In this document: positions 50,523-59,015 of the stretch, piece by piece
How positions within the stretch are numbered: the stretch's first letter is position 1
Layout: each line of letters opens with the position of its first letter
Assembly (NCBI RefSeq): GCF_001586275.1
Contig: NZ_CP014545.1
Span: 2,010,501-2,074,500 of the forward strand
From: Sphingorhabdus sp. M41
Lineage (GTDB): Bacteria > Pseudomonadota > Alphaproteobacteria > Sphingomonadales > Sphingomonadaceae
DNA: 64,000 nt
Direction of reading: 5' to 3'
Translations under genes and position numbers: made by a program
The notes under the pieces: model-generated
Told to the model about the DNA's origin: nothing
Databases searched by the model: none
Seen by the model: the letters and a program-made list of their open reading frames with translations, nothing else

Positions 50523-52214
50523 CTAGTTTCCAAACAATCCGGAGCGATCAAAAACCGTCATGATGTCATCGATCAGGGATGGACTGTCTATCCATTGCCC
50601 AAGCACTTCCCGCGGCGGACTTTTTTCAGAGAGGCCATAGCGCAGGGCCAAGGATTTCCACGCTCGTCGCGCCTCTTGCCGGTCATTTAACATGGCTGAT
50701 GACAGAATATAGGTCAGTTCAAGCGCCGGTTCGTCTCTCAGCGACGAAGCCATATATTCCGATGACAATTCCCGGGCCGCTTGCGCTTCACCTCGCTTCA
50801 GCATTTGAAAGGCTACGGCCGCCGCGATCGCCAAATCCGCATTGGGATCGAGTTCCAATGCCTGGGCCGCATATTTCTCGCCGTCAGGAATATCGCAGGC
50901 GATCATGTAGAGGCCGAGATATCCGGATATCCGGGAATTCAAAGGGTTCAACTCCACTGCCTTTTTTCCCCACGCCAGACCAGTTTCGCAATCTCCGGCA
51001 AAAAAGGCGGACTGAGACACGGCAAAATTGGCAGCAGCACTATTGTGATCTAGTGCTTCCGCCTGCCGAGCGAGCATCATTCCCAACCCTTTGACAGCGG
51101 ACCTGTCGCCAGAGTTTTCCGACATATTTCGTGCTAAGGCCACTACACTCATAAGATGCGCGTCATTGGGAAAAAGCCTCATCGACTTTCTCAAACATGA
51201 TCGCAGCGGCTCCAGTTTCCCGGCTTCTCTGTAGCGGACGTACAAATCGAATTGCAGCAGACAGGCATATCCAGCCGAATAATTATTCTCGGCCTTGGAT
51301 ATTTCTGCCTGGGCGATTTCTCCATATTGCCCCGCCAGAGCAACGATCGCCTTATCTAGAGCCAACCCGAACGCCTCTTCATTGGCCGTATTCAGTTCCT
51401 TGGACCACAATATCTCGCCGTTGGCCCCATCCAGCAGGCGCAACTCGATATCGTCTGCGGATGCTTCCAAATAGCGCAGTCGGATCACATAGCCGGATTT
51501 TTGCTCCTTGCCGGCTTTTGCATCAAATATCCTTATCCCGCCAAATCCGTTCAATCCACGGACCAACTGATTTTCTATGGATTCAGATAGCTCGGATGGG
51601 CGTGTTCCCGAAACGCGCTCCGGCATATCAAGGGCAACTCTCGGATAGGCAATCTCGTCGACTTCCTGAGCCGGCCAGAGCAGATATGCCAATATGCCGA
51701 TCAACACGAGCAGGATACAGACGCCTAGAATACTGACAAAACGCCGGTGCGAGCGATTGTGATCTGCCGAGTGCTTTTCATGCAATGGGCGTGATTCCAA
51801 CTCGGGAGCTTTTGAAACCATCTCCTCCGACGCATCCGAAACCGTAGACCGTCCGATCAGATTTTCCCCATCCTCGGAGGAAACCGCAATGGGCTGCAGG
51901 ATGATTTCATATTTGTTCGGCGCTATCAACAGCCGGTTCTCGCCACCCTTCCGCAGATAGAAATTGTCGAGCATACGGCGCAGGCGTCCCATTTGGACAC
52001 GCGGATAGCTGTCGGTCTGGCTATCGAAATTCGCATCGCGGCCGAGCGCATCTGTAGCGATCGTATAACTTTTTAGCGGGACGCTATTCCCAGACAGCTT
52101 ATAATCTACCAAAAAACGCAATAGCTTGCACATGCTCGGCGAACGAGCAAATTCAGGATCGCTCAATAACCGATCGCGTTCCAGACATAGTTGCAGTGCG
52201 GCGGCATCATCCAT
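50523..52214 (-). CDS. Membrane-anchored regulator-like protein B (paralogue of the 47918-49615 protein)
   Basis: 563 aa. The N-domain at 1-108 repeats that of paralogue A (EFARSPSMCKLLRFLVDYKL, ATDALGRD, SYPRVQMGRLRRMLDNFYL); a single helix at about 160-180; the outer part has IRIFDAKAG, GEILWSKELNTANEEA and helical repeats (GDCETGLAWGKKAVELNPLNSRISGYLGLY, EARRAWKSLALRYG). Similarity with A is clear through the whole length by eye, so a duplication. ATG 52214 with AAGGA upstream. Divergent from the winged-helix gene at 52406; the shared 191-bp gap carries three phased repeat arrays. Confidence 0.72.
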   Translation of the reverse strand: MDDAAALQLCLERDRLLSDPEFARSPSMCKLLRFLVDYKLSGNSVPLKSYTIATDALGRDANFDSQTDSYPRVQMGRLRRMLDNFYLRKGGENRLLIAPNKYEIILQPIAVSSEDGENLIGRSTVSDASEEMVSKAPELESRPLHEKHSADHNRSHRRFVSILGVCILLVLIGILAYLLWPAQEVDEIAYPRVALDMPERVSGTRPSELSESIENQLVRGLNGFGGIRIFDAKAGKEQKSGYVIRLRYLEASADDIELRLLDGANGEILWSKELNTANEEAFGLALDKAIVALAGQYGEIAQAEISKAENNYSAGYACLLQFDLYVRYREAGKLEPLRSCLRKSMRLFPNDAHLMSVVALARNMSENSGDRSAVKGLGMMLARQAEALDHNSAAANFAVSQSAFFAGDCETGLAWGKKAVELNPLNSRISGYLGLYMIACDIPDGEKYAAQALELDPNADLAIAAAVAFQMLKRGEAQAARELSSEYMASSLRDEPALELTYILSSAMLNDRQEARRAWKSLALRYGLSEKSPPREVLGQWIDSPSLIDDIMTVFDRSGLFGN

Positions 52215-52250
52215 AGGTTGATTATTGTCCTTCCCTGCATCATTCTACGA

Positions 52251-52289
52251 TTCACGGTATTTCACGGTATTTCACGGGTTCATCACGGC
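52251..52289. repeat. Four CACGG direct repeats at 10-10-11 bp spacing
   Basis: TTCACGGTAT, TTCACGGTAT, TTCACGGGTT and CATCACGGCT follow one another, so CACGG recurs on one face of the helix four times. It lies directly upstream of regulator B (start 52214, minus) and could be its operator. Confidence 0.7.
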
Positions 52290-52303
52290 TCCCGCAAAAC
52301 CTG

Positions 52304-52321
52304 TGTAACTTATTGTAACAT
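52304..52321 (+). promoter_or_regulatory. GTAAC direct-repeat operator, site A
   Basis: GTAACTTATTGTAACAT at 52305-52321 is two GTAAC half-sites 10 bp apart, oriented toward the winged-helix gene that starts 85 bases downstream. A nearly identical site (15 of 17 bases) occurs at 56284-56300. OmpR/PhoB-type winged helices bind such tandem repeats. Confidence 0.6.
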
Positions 52322-52352
52322 AGCCGGGGGTGGCGAAACATTCAAACGATCA

Positions 52353-52372
52353 AATCTGGATAGAATCTGGAT
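52353..52372 (+). repeat. AATCTGGAT direct repeat, 11-bp period
   Basis: AATCTGGAT at 52353-52361 and again at 52364-52372, just before the ribosome region of the winged-helix gene. A third phased repeat in the same promoter. Confidence 0.55.
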
Positions 52373-52405
52373 TCGATCAGGGGGAATAGAGTCAAAAGTA
52401 GTGAC

Positions 52406-53980
52406 ATGAAATATCGCTTTTTAAATTTCGAATTGGATCCCGAGAGATTTGAGCTGTTCCAAAATGGTGAGAAAGTGGTCATTCAACCACAGGCGCTCGC
52501 CATATTGTTGATGCTCGTGCAGAATCAGGGGAATTTGCTGCCGAAGCAGGATATGTTGCGACAATTGTGGGCCGCCAGAACCATTTCGGACAGCGCCCTA
52601 TCCAGTCAGATCAAAGCCCTTCGCCGCATTTTAGGAGATGACGGTCAGCACCAGCGGGTTATCGAAACAGTTTATGGCCGGGGATTTCGTTTTGCAGCTC
52701 GTGTCGAAACAGTCGTGTCACCGGCACTATCAGATCGTTCAGCCCCCCTTCCAACAGCGGAGGACGAGCAGGCCAAGCGCGCTGGCAAACCACCAGTCAT
52801 TGCAGTGCTGCCCCTCTGCAAAATAGGTGAAATGGCCAAGCACTCCGCCTTGCCCGAGGCGCTACCAGCCGACATCACAACGGCGTTGTCCCAATTGAGA
52901 TGGCTGTTCGTGATCGCTCGCGCTTCTAGCTTCCGCTTTGATGCCAATCTCCCCGACCTGGCCAAAATGAGAGAAGAGCTTGGTGTGGATTATGTTCTGA
53001 CCGGCTGGGTTGAGCTCGTTGCCGGTCAGATGCTGGTCGGGGTGGAGTTGACCGAAACCAGACACCATCGCGTCGTATGGGCGGAGCGCTATGATGCCCC
53101 GCTGTCAAGAATCCATGACGTGCGAGCGCAAATGGTGCGCGACATTATCAGTGCGATAGACATATCGATCAGTGACACGGAAGCAGCGCTTGCGAAACTG
53201 ACAGCACCCGATCAGCTGACTGCTTGGGAATCCTACCACCTAGGGATCTCGGCCGTGGCCGGCGTCCGGATGGACCTCAAGCATGCACTCAGTCATTTTG
53301 AAGTTGCACGGACGAAAGCCCCGGCATTCTCCCGCGCCCATGCCGGCGCCGCCTACATCCATGGTTTGGGCCTATACCATCTTGCACGCGGCGGGAACGA
53401 GAGCACCGCTATTTATAACATGCAAATATTGGGCGAGCAGGCGTTGATATGCGATCCGCTTGATCCCTTCGCCCATCTTGTGAAAGGCCGCGCAGAAAGA
53501 TTCAGCGGAAACATGGACAGCGCGCTGGATCATTATGCCAAGGCGATCGCATTGTGCCCCAACTACGCAGAGGCCTATCATTCACAAGCTGTGATTCTCA
53601 TGTTGAATGGAGATTTTTCCGCATCCTATGAGGCGGCCCGGCTTGCTGTAAAACTTAATCCAAATTGCCCGATGCGGTTCGAGGCGGAGTCCACCCAAGC
53701 CTACACCGCCTTTCAGTTAGGCAAGAATGAAGAAGCCCTTGCACTGGCGCGCAAGCTCGCAAAATTTTCGCAAAGCAGTCCACTGGCCTTGCTCACTGCG
53801 ATGATCGTGTTCCATCATTTGGGTCTCGAGAAAGAAGCAAGTCTTGTTCACTCGCGCGTGGCATCAACGGGCATGCAGTTGAGGACCGACATGCTCCGCA
53901 CATTTCCGGAAAGTGCTGCAAAAATCTCTGCGCAGGTTACACGAACGGTCGCGCATTATTTAAACCGGTCTGCAGCATAG
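52406..53980 (+). CDS. Winged-helix (OmpR/PhoB-type) regulator with TolB-like and TPR domains
   Basis: 524 aa. The N-terminal 100 residues are a typical Trans_reg_C winged helix (FELFQNGEKVVIQPQALAILLMLVQNQG, DSALSSQIKALRRILGDDGQ, VIETVYGRGFRF). Residues about 128-260 resemble the TolB/FlgO-like segment of CadC-family proteins (VIAVLPL, LGVDYVLTGWVE), and from about 290 there are TPR-like helices (YAKAIALCPNYAEAYHSQAVILMLNGDF). No membrane helix is seen, unlike CadC. Probably controls the locus through the GTAAC repeats (inference). Divergent from regulator B. Confidence 0.82.
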   Translation: MKYRFLNFELDPERFELFQNGEKVVIQPQALAILLMLVQNQGNLLPKQDMLRQLWAARTISDSALSSQIKALRRILGDDGQHQRVIETVYGRGFRFAARVETVVSPALSDRSAPLPTAEDEQAKRAGKPPVIAVLPLCKIGEMAKHSALPEALPADITTALSQLRWLFVIARASSFRFDANLPDLAKMREELGVDYVLTGWVELVAGQMLVGVELTETRHHRVVWAERYDAPLSRIHDVRAQMVRDIISAIDISISDTEAALAKLTAPDQLTAWESYHLGISAVAGVRMDLKHALSHFEVARTKAPAFSRAHAGAAYIHGLGLYHLARGGNESTAIYNMQILGEQALICDPLDPFAHLVKGRAERFSGNMDSALDHYAKAIALCPNYAEAYHSQAVILMLNGDFSASYEAARLAVKLNPNCPMRFEAESTQAYTAFQLGKNEEALALARKLAKFSQSSPLALLTAMIVFHHLGLEKEASLVHSRVASTGMQLRTDMLRTFPESAAKISAQVTRTVAHYLNRSAA

Positions 53981-54024
53981 CCTTGAAAATATCAGGCTTT
54001 ACCGTTTTTTGACCCGCAACGCCC

Positions 54025-54957
54025 TCAGCTTGACTGCGCCTTGGCCGCCGCACGCTCTTCATCAAAAGCCTGCAGAACTATAGTGCCGATCGATAGCTCG
54101 ACATTGTCTGCATTTCTAATGCTCACCCGGTAGAAAAACTTAGATGTGGCTTTAAACTGGGTCAGTGCCTCGGTCGCAGAATACATTGTATCGATCAATA
54201 TCTCTTTGCCAAGATCGTCATGTCCGATAACCTGAAACGGAAGGCAATCAGCAGTCGCTTCGACCGCGCCGCCCGTGTCGGAACCCTTGTGGAGAACCTC
54301 GAGCACGCCGGTGTCGATACGGGCTGCCCGATAGAAAGTGGACAGCCAGACCATCAGATCATCCAGTGGAAGTCGCTTGGAGAACACAATCCCGACCCTT
54401 TGGCCAGATTGCCACCGCACGGTACCGGTAATATCCAGCAGTTCGGGCACGGAAAGCCGCAAGTTCTTGCCGATCTCAAACGTAAAATCGGTGCTCACGC
54501 AGATACCGGCGGGCGAGATGTCACAGATATCCCCATGAATTAACCGCGATCCCTGGTAAAGATTGATCGGATGCTTCATCTCGATCCGTGGCAGACGAGA
54601 AATCCGACCGTGTTTTGCCTCATTGGGCTTGGCAAGCACCTCAGCGATATCAATCGGAGTGGTAAACTCGATACCGGCCAGCGCCTTTTTCCGCCACCGC
54701 ACGGTGCCGGCCAGTTCCTGGTCCTCTGTTAACAGGGCAGAGATGCCGTCACTCAGTTCAAAATCAGGATGTACCTCGACCATCATGCCGGTGGCCGAGA
54801 GATTTTTGATGAATCCCCAGCCTTCTCCGGATTCTGTCTTGATCTTGGCAAGCCGAAGCATGGCGATATGCCGGTCCTGTTTTCTGCGGTCTTCATCAGC
54901 CAGAATATTATCCGACGCTGCATCCGAGCTAATACCAGATTCGATCATATTTGTCAT
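54025..54957 (-). CDS. Double PilZ domain protein
   Basis: 310 aa with two PilZ-like modules. The first has RRKQDR (RxxxR) and NLSATGMMVE (N/DxSxxG), so it could bind cyclic di-GMP; the second has DISPAGICVS with a less clear arginine motif (RISRLPR). The remainder is a helical/beta tail without a recognised fold. Its ATG follows the TAA of the DUF11-like gene directly (no gap), so the two are co-translated. Possibly links c-di-GMP level to the secreted proteins of the operon (inference). Confidence 0.78.
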   Translation of the reverse strand: MTNMIESGISSDAASDNILADEDRRKQDRHIAMLRLAKIKTESGEGWGFIKNLSATGMMVEVHPDFELSDGISALLTEDQELAGTVRWRKKALAGIEFTTPIDIAEVLAKPNEAKHGRISRLPRIEMKHPINLYQGSRLIHGDICDISPAGICVSTDFTFEIGKNLRLSVPELLDITGTVRWQSGQRVGIVFSKRLPLDDLMVWLSTFYRAARIDTGVLEVLHKGSDTGGAVEATADCLPFQVIGHDDLGKEILIDTMYSATEALTQFKATSKFFYRVSIRNADNVELSIGTIVLQAFDEERAAAKAQSS

Positions 54958-55569
54958 TTACTTGACCTTCATTCGGTAACGGAGGGTAAACCGTTCGGAC
55001 TTGCCGATCGTGGGCAGCAGATCGCCACGTGGGCGGAGCTTGATATGGGTGACATTTTCGTCAAAACCTTCGATATCAGCCACGGGAACATAGGCGAATG
55101 TTTTGCCGCCATCGCTGGAAAACTCTATAGAATCCTGAGCATTAGAAAGACCGTCAAAACTGAATTCCAGGCCACTGTCGTTATCCTTGAACGCGGCCGG
55201 GCCGGTGCCGGCTTGGCCCAGGTCACCCACGTAGAGGGAAAGATGCTCGGGCACTCTATCAGTGATCGCAAAGGAAGCGGCAGGAGCGCCCCCTTCCATC
55301 GGGCCGGTCACGGTAACCAGAAAATCGATCATGGCTCCAGGCACCGCTGAAGGCGCAACACCCTGCCCCAAAGGGCTTCCAACAATGTTACTCGATAACG
55401 CAATGGCAATATTCTCATTGGTATCGGCTTCCGCAAAAGCTGGCAGCGGAACCGCAATAAGCATGGATGCAATAATCCACGACAGGGCACCCGACCGTGA
55501 GGTTGCACGGCGGACTTGGCGGTCATCATGAACCATCAGAGCCTCGTCTTTCACATTGGGTGTCTGCAT
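54958..55569 (-). CDS. Secreted DUF11-like repeat domain protein
   Basis: 203 aa. After a basic N-terminus, a Sec signal (GALSWIIASMLIAVPLPAFA) leads to a beta-rich domain: NIVGSPLGQGVAPSAVPGAMIDFLVTVTGP, FAITDRVPEHLSLYVGD, FSSDGGKTFAYVPV, then HIKLRPRGDLLP and GKSERFTLRYRMKVK. That pattern (ITDxxPxxLxL, lone strand ends RYRMKVK) is like the DUF11/conserved repeat domains of surface proteins. AGGAAA precedes the ATG. Middle gene of a three-gene minus operon (small secreted protein, this, PilZ). Confidence 0.7.
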   Translation of the reverse strand: MQTPNVKDEALMVHDDRQVRRATSRSGALSWIIASMLIAVPLPAFAEADTNENIAIALSSNIVGSPLGQGVAPSAVPGAMIDFLVTVTGPMEGGAPAASFAITDRVPEHLSLYVGDLGQAGTGPAAFKDNDSGLEFSFDGLSNAQDSIEFSSDGGKTFAYVPVADIEGFDENVTHIKLRPRGDLLPTIGKSERFTLRYRMKVK

Positions 55570-55672
55570 GATCTTTTCCTGTTGTAACCTGTTTACTGTA
55601 ATTCTGATTCAAAATTAAGGACCATAAATTTTGCCTTCATTCGCTGCATGTCCGTTCCTCTTATTCGTCCGC

Positions 55673-56044
55673 TCATTGCACTTCGATCAGGCGGAGTTCG
55701 CAAGTGGCTCCAGCGGCTGAATTGGCGTCGGAACCCAGAAGCGTTTCGCAACTGCGAAACGACGTGCGGCGCAAAACCGTGGTGGCGAAATTATCGGCCT
55801 TGGGTCCGGCCGATATAGTGGAATTTGTTGTGAATGGTCTGAGTATCTGCGCACTTGCAACCGCAGTAGCCCTAGCGTTTGTCATCGGCGTGGCAGGATC
55901 GCTTGCAAATGCCTCAGAGCCCAGCGCCGGCGATATGATGATGATCATGGCAGAAAGAATGGCGAGAGGCACGAAGCTGGAACAGAAATAGGGCCGAAGA
56001 TGCTCGGGCCGCACTTTCCACAATATTGTACCAACTAATTGCAT
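55673..56044 (-). CDS. Small secreted protein of the DUF11/PilZ operon
   Basis: About 123 aa from ATG 56044 (GGGA six bases upstream; GTG 56059 also in frame). A hydrophobic segment (FVPLAILSAMIIIISPALGSEAFA) fits a signal peptide. The mature chain reads ATAVASAQILRPF, then CETLLGSDANSAAGATCELRLIEVQ; the ending C...L-R-L-I-E-V-Q recurs in small sphingomonad envelope proteins as far as I remember. Two cysteines could pair. No named family. Start of the operon that carries GTAAC site B upstream. Confidence 0.5.
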   Translation of the reverse strand: MQLVGTILWKVRPEHLRPYFCSSFVPLAILSAMIIIISPALGSEAFASDPATPMTNARATAVASAQILRPFTTNSTISAGPKADNFATTVLRRTSFRSCETLLGSDANSAAGATCELRLIEVQ

Positions 56045-56667
56045 GACGCATCCCACCACTAATTTGCAAGAGGGAGGCTCTCAGGCATCTGTCCGTAGAG
56101 GGAGCAGGTAGAATGTCTACCCGCTCCCTCAGGAACAGATCGGCACGATATCGACCAGAATATCGCACCAATGCCGGGACAACTGTGGCGCTTAATTGGG
56201 TTACCACAGGCAAAAGCCCTATTGCCCCACTTGCCCATCATTTGTGGCGCAACATGACGACAAAAGGCAGTTAGACACGGCTAATGTTACAGTATGTTAC
56301 GGTTCCATAATTTTAAGTTGCTGTATTTAAAGGGCTTTTATCAAACGCTTCAGGGAGTGGATCGGGAGGATTAACTGTTTCTACATAGTAGTTAATAAAA
56401 TCCTTGCCATTTATCATGCTGTCGAAACACGATTAAGCTGCTCCGCAGGCCGAATTTGCAGTTTAATGCCCTCGTGACTCACGGTAGAGCCAGATATACT
56501 ATATTCACAGCATTTCGCAAAGCCCATTAGCGGCATATCGACGGCAACAGCCCGAGTTATATCAACTACATTCCTGCCAAGCGCAGAAAATAGCGTCAGG
56601 TTGGGTGAAAGATCCCAAGCTTGATTTTGGCGCTGATCAAAGCAGATCTATTTGATTGAAAGCCTGA
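56045..56667. other. 623-bp stretch without a confident gene
   Basis: Holds GTAAC site B (56284-56300) and the presumed promoter of the minus operon. A minus open stretch of about 78 codons (roughly 56410-56645) reads FSALGRNVVDITRAV...KLQIRPAEQLNRVSTA before a stop, but has no usable start codon or ribosome site; it may be a remnant. Base composition is AT-rich around 56290-56420. No hairpin terminator found. Confidence 0.5.
56284..56300 (-). promoter_or_regulatory. GTAAC direct-repeat operator, site B
   Basis: Minus strand GTAACATACTGTAACAT, 15 of 17 bases identical to site A at 52305-52321, same 10-bp period, and in both cases followed by AGCCG after one or two bases. It points toward the small secreted protein/DUF11/PilZ operon that starts about 240 bases away. 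Confidence 0.6.
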
Positions 56668-58089
56668 CTATCCTTGTGGCCGTGATTTGGATTGATCTCC
56701 TGCGATCCCTGCCAGAATATTTTGGGCGAAGATGTGCAGCGTATCATCGCGCGCACCCATTATGACGATTCGGTCACCCGGCTCTGCCAATTCCACCATC
56801 CTGTCGCCACATTCCCGCCGGTCCGCAATATGTTCCGCGTTACCACCGGCAGCGCTGATCGCATCGACAATGGAATCGCTGCCAAGCGACCGATCAACCG
56901 TACCGCCAAAATAAACCGGATCACACAGGATGACTCGGTCGTCGTCGGAGAGGTTCTCCAGAAAAACGGCGGCAAGTTCTGCACCCATTTTCTGAATGGG
57001 CCCGAAACCGTGGGGTTGAAAAAAGGCTATTACCCGGCCGGGGAAAGCCTTGAGCGTCTTGAGTGTGGCGGCTATCTTATCGGGATTGTGACCGAAATCA
57101 TCGATCACTGTAATATCATTGACCGTACCCACTATATCAAAGCGACGGGCCAGCCCCTGAAACGATCCCATTGCGGATATCGCGGTCTCGACGCTCACAC
57201 CTATTGCACAGGAGGCTGCAATAGCTGCCAATGCATTGGCAATATTATGCCTGCCTGGCACTTGCAGGGAAACCCGATAATCCGACCCGGCTGAGCGGAT
57301 CAGAAAATTGCTACCGAGAGATTCTTCCTCGACGGCCAGAGCCCGGTAATCCGCACCTTCAGAAAATCCAAAGCTGCAGGTTTTTGACAGTCTGCGCGCA
57401 GCAACAAGCCCCCGCGACTCTTCGTCATCATGGTTCCAGATCACATGCTGCGCCTTGCCGACGAAATCTCCGAACAATATTCTCAGCTCTTCCAGGCTCT
57501 TGTGATCCAGACTGACATTGTTGAGCACTGCTATTTCCGGATCGAACAAAGCGATTGAACCATCGCTTTCGTCCACTTCACTCACCATCAATCCCCCAGT
57601 GCCGACACGCGAACTGGCAAAGGGCGCATCATCAGCAACGAAATTTTTCATCACGGCGCCGTTCATGATCGTGGGATCACGGTTAGCTTGGGTCAGTATC
57701 CACCCGATCATCCCGGTGACGGTCGATTTGCCGCTGGTTCCTCCCACAGCAATACTGCGCGGTGCGGCGTTGAAATGGTCTGCCAAGAGTTCCGCGCGAG
57801 TCATTCGCTTGCATCCCAGCGCAACGGCACGCGCGACATCGGGAACGGTCTCTTCAATCGCGGCGGAAGCAATCAATATCTGGCTACCATCGGTCAAGCC
57901 GCTGCCATCCTGCTGAAACAGTTTGATGCCATGGTTCTGCAACCACTGAAACTTATCGGCCAATCGTCCCTGGTCCAATGCCCGGTCCGACCCAGCCACT
58001 TGGGCACCAGCCGCTTTGACGATCATAGCCAGCGGCAACATACCGGAACCCCCGATACCGCAAAAATAATAGGATTTGTCTTCTGTCAT
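56668..58089 (-). CDS. Mur ligase of the MurC/Mpl type, candidate murein peptide ligase
   Basis: 473 aa. MurC-like N-domain YYFCGIGGSGMLPLAMIVKAAG, central ATP loop VGGTSGKSTVTGM, VSEVDESDGSIALF, then LNNVSLDHKSLEEL and DDFGHNPDKIAATLKTLK in the C-domain. Mpl joins recycled L-Ala-D-Glu-mDAP to UDP-MurNAc; MurC adds L-Ala. The loop GTSGKST differs from the GTHGKT of MurC, and the divergent neighbour is an LD-carboxypeptidase, the enzyme that makes the tripeptide, so an Mpl-like recycling role is favoured (inference). No other mur/fts genes nearby, which argues against the essential murC. Confidence 0.78.
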   Translation of the reverse strand: MTEDKSYYFCGIGGSGMLPLAMIVKAAGAQVAGSDRALDQGRLADKFQWLQNHGIKLFQQDGSGLTDGSQILIASAAIEETVPDVARAVALGCKRMTRAELLADHFNAAPRSIAVGGTSGKSTVTGMIGWILTQANRDPTIMNGAVMKNFVADDAPFASSRVGTGGLMVSEVDESDGSIALFDPEIAVLNNVSLDHKSLEELRILFGDFVGKAQHVIWNHDDEESRGLVAARRLSKTCSFGFSEGADYRALAVEEESLGSNFLIRSAGSDYRVSLQVPGRHNIANALAAIAASCAIGVSVETAISAMGSFQGLARRFDIVGTVNDITVIDDFGHNPDKIAATLKTLKAFPGRVIAFFQPHGFGPIQKMGAELAAVFLENLSDDDRVILCDPVYFGGTVDRSLGSDSIVDAISAAGGNAEHIADRRECGDRMVELAEPGDRIVIMGARDDTLHIFAQNILAGIAGDQSKSRPQG

Positions 58090-58123
58090 TTTTTCGCGCT
58101 ATTGCTTCTCCAACTATTTGGCA

Positions 58124-58981
58124 ATGGCGCAAGGAACAATTTCCATCTCTTCACCAGTCCGCATTGGTATTTGTGCGCCGTCGACCCCTTTCACACGGGA
58201 AGCTGCAGATCGCGTCGACGCGCTAGCAGCCGAGGCATATCCCCAGGCCGAACTGATCTTTGACGAGCAATGCTTTTTCCAGGACGGCCATTTCGCGGGC
58301 ACCGACAGACAACGTATCGACAGTTTTGTCGCTTTGGCCAACGATCCGACCATTGACGCCATCTGGTTCGCGCGCGGGGGCTATGGCGCTGCACGCATGG
58401 CGGAAGCGGCAATCGGACAATTGGAAAGCGTCGCCAAAAGCAAAATCTATTTGGGATATAGTGATGCCGGAAATTTGCTCGGCGCACTCTACCGAGCAGG
58501 CATCGGAAAAATCGCACATGGTCCGATGCCGTCGGATATTGGCAGGCCAGAGGGCGAACATGCAGTTCGCAGAGCTCTGGACTGGATTGTGCACAGGCAG
58601 AGAACAGTGCTGGAACCAAGCCTTGCCGACGGCAAGAAACATGCGGCTTTCAATTTAATGACCCTCGCCATGATGACGGGGACAAAGCTGATACCAGATC
58701 TGCGGGATCATATTCTCATTGTCGAAGAGATATCCGAATATCTCTACGCCTTTGATCGGGCCATGTTTCACCTGTGCAGCAATCTTGCTTCGCACGGACT
58801 TTCAGGAATCAAATTGGGCAATGTCGGTGATATTCCTGACAATGACCGACCATTTGGCGAAACCCCAGAGGCGATCACCAAGCGATGGGCAGAAAGCAAT
58901 CACATCGCCTATTTAGGCCGGGCGCAAATCGGACATGATATCGAAAATCGAATTGTGCCATTTGGGCTCTTGGATCTCTGA
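58124..58981 (+). CDS. ldcA: LD-carboxypeptidase (peptidase S66, LdcA-like)
   Basis: 285 aa from ATG 58124; an extension to 58076 would overlap the Mur ligase gene. Motifs of S66: VRIGICAPSTP, IDAIWFARGGYGAARM (nucleophile region: here YLGYSDAGNLLGALY carries the serine), ILIVEEISEYLYAFDRAMFHL with the catalytic glutamate, and GNVGDI. It removes the terminal D-Ala from muropeptide tetrapeptides in the cytosol. Divergent from the Mpl-like gene with a 34-bp gap: a compact peptidoglycan recycling pair. Confidence 0.85.
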   Translation: MAQGTISISSPVRIGICAPSTPFTREAADRVDALAAEAYPQAELIFDEQCFFQDGHFAGTDRQRIDSFVALANDPTIDAIWFARGGYGAARMAEAAIGQLESVAKSKIYLGYSDAGNLLGALYRAGIGKIAHGPMPSDIGRPEGEHAVRRALDWIVHRQRTVLEPSLADGKKHAAFNLMTLAMMTGTKLIPDLRDHILIVEEISEYLYAFDRAMFHLCSNLASHGLSGIKLGNVGDIPDNDRPFGETPEAITKRWAESNHIAYLGRAQIGHDIENRIVPFGLLDL

Positions 58982-59015
58982 CACGAGATTTTGCCGATCA
59001 CTAAAAACCCTGCAT

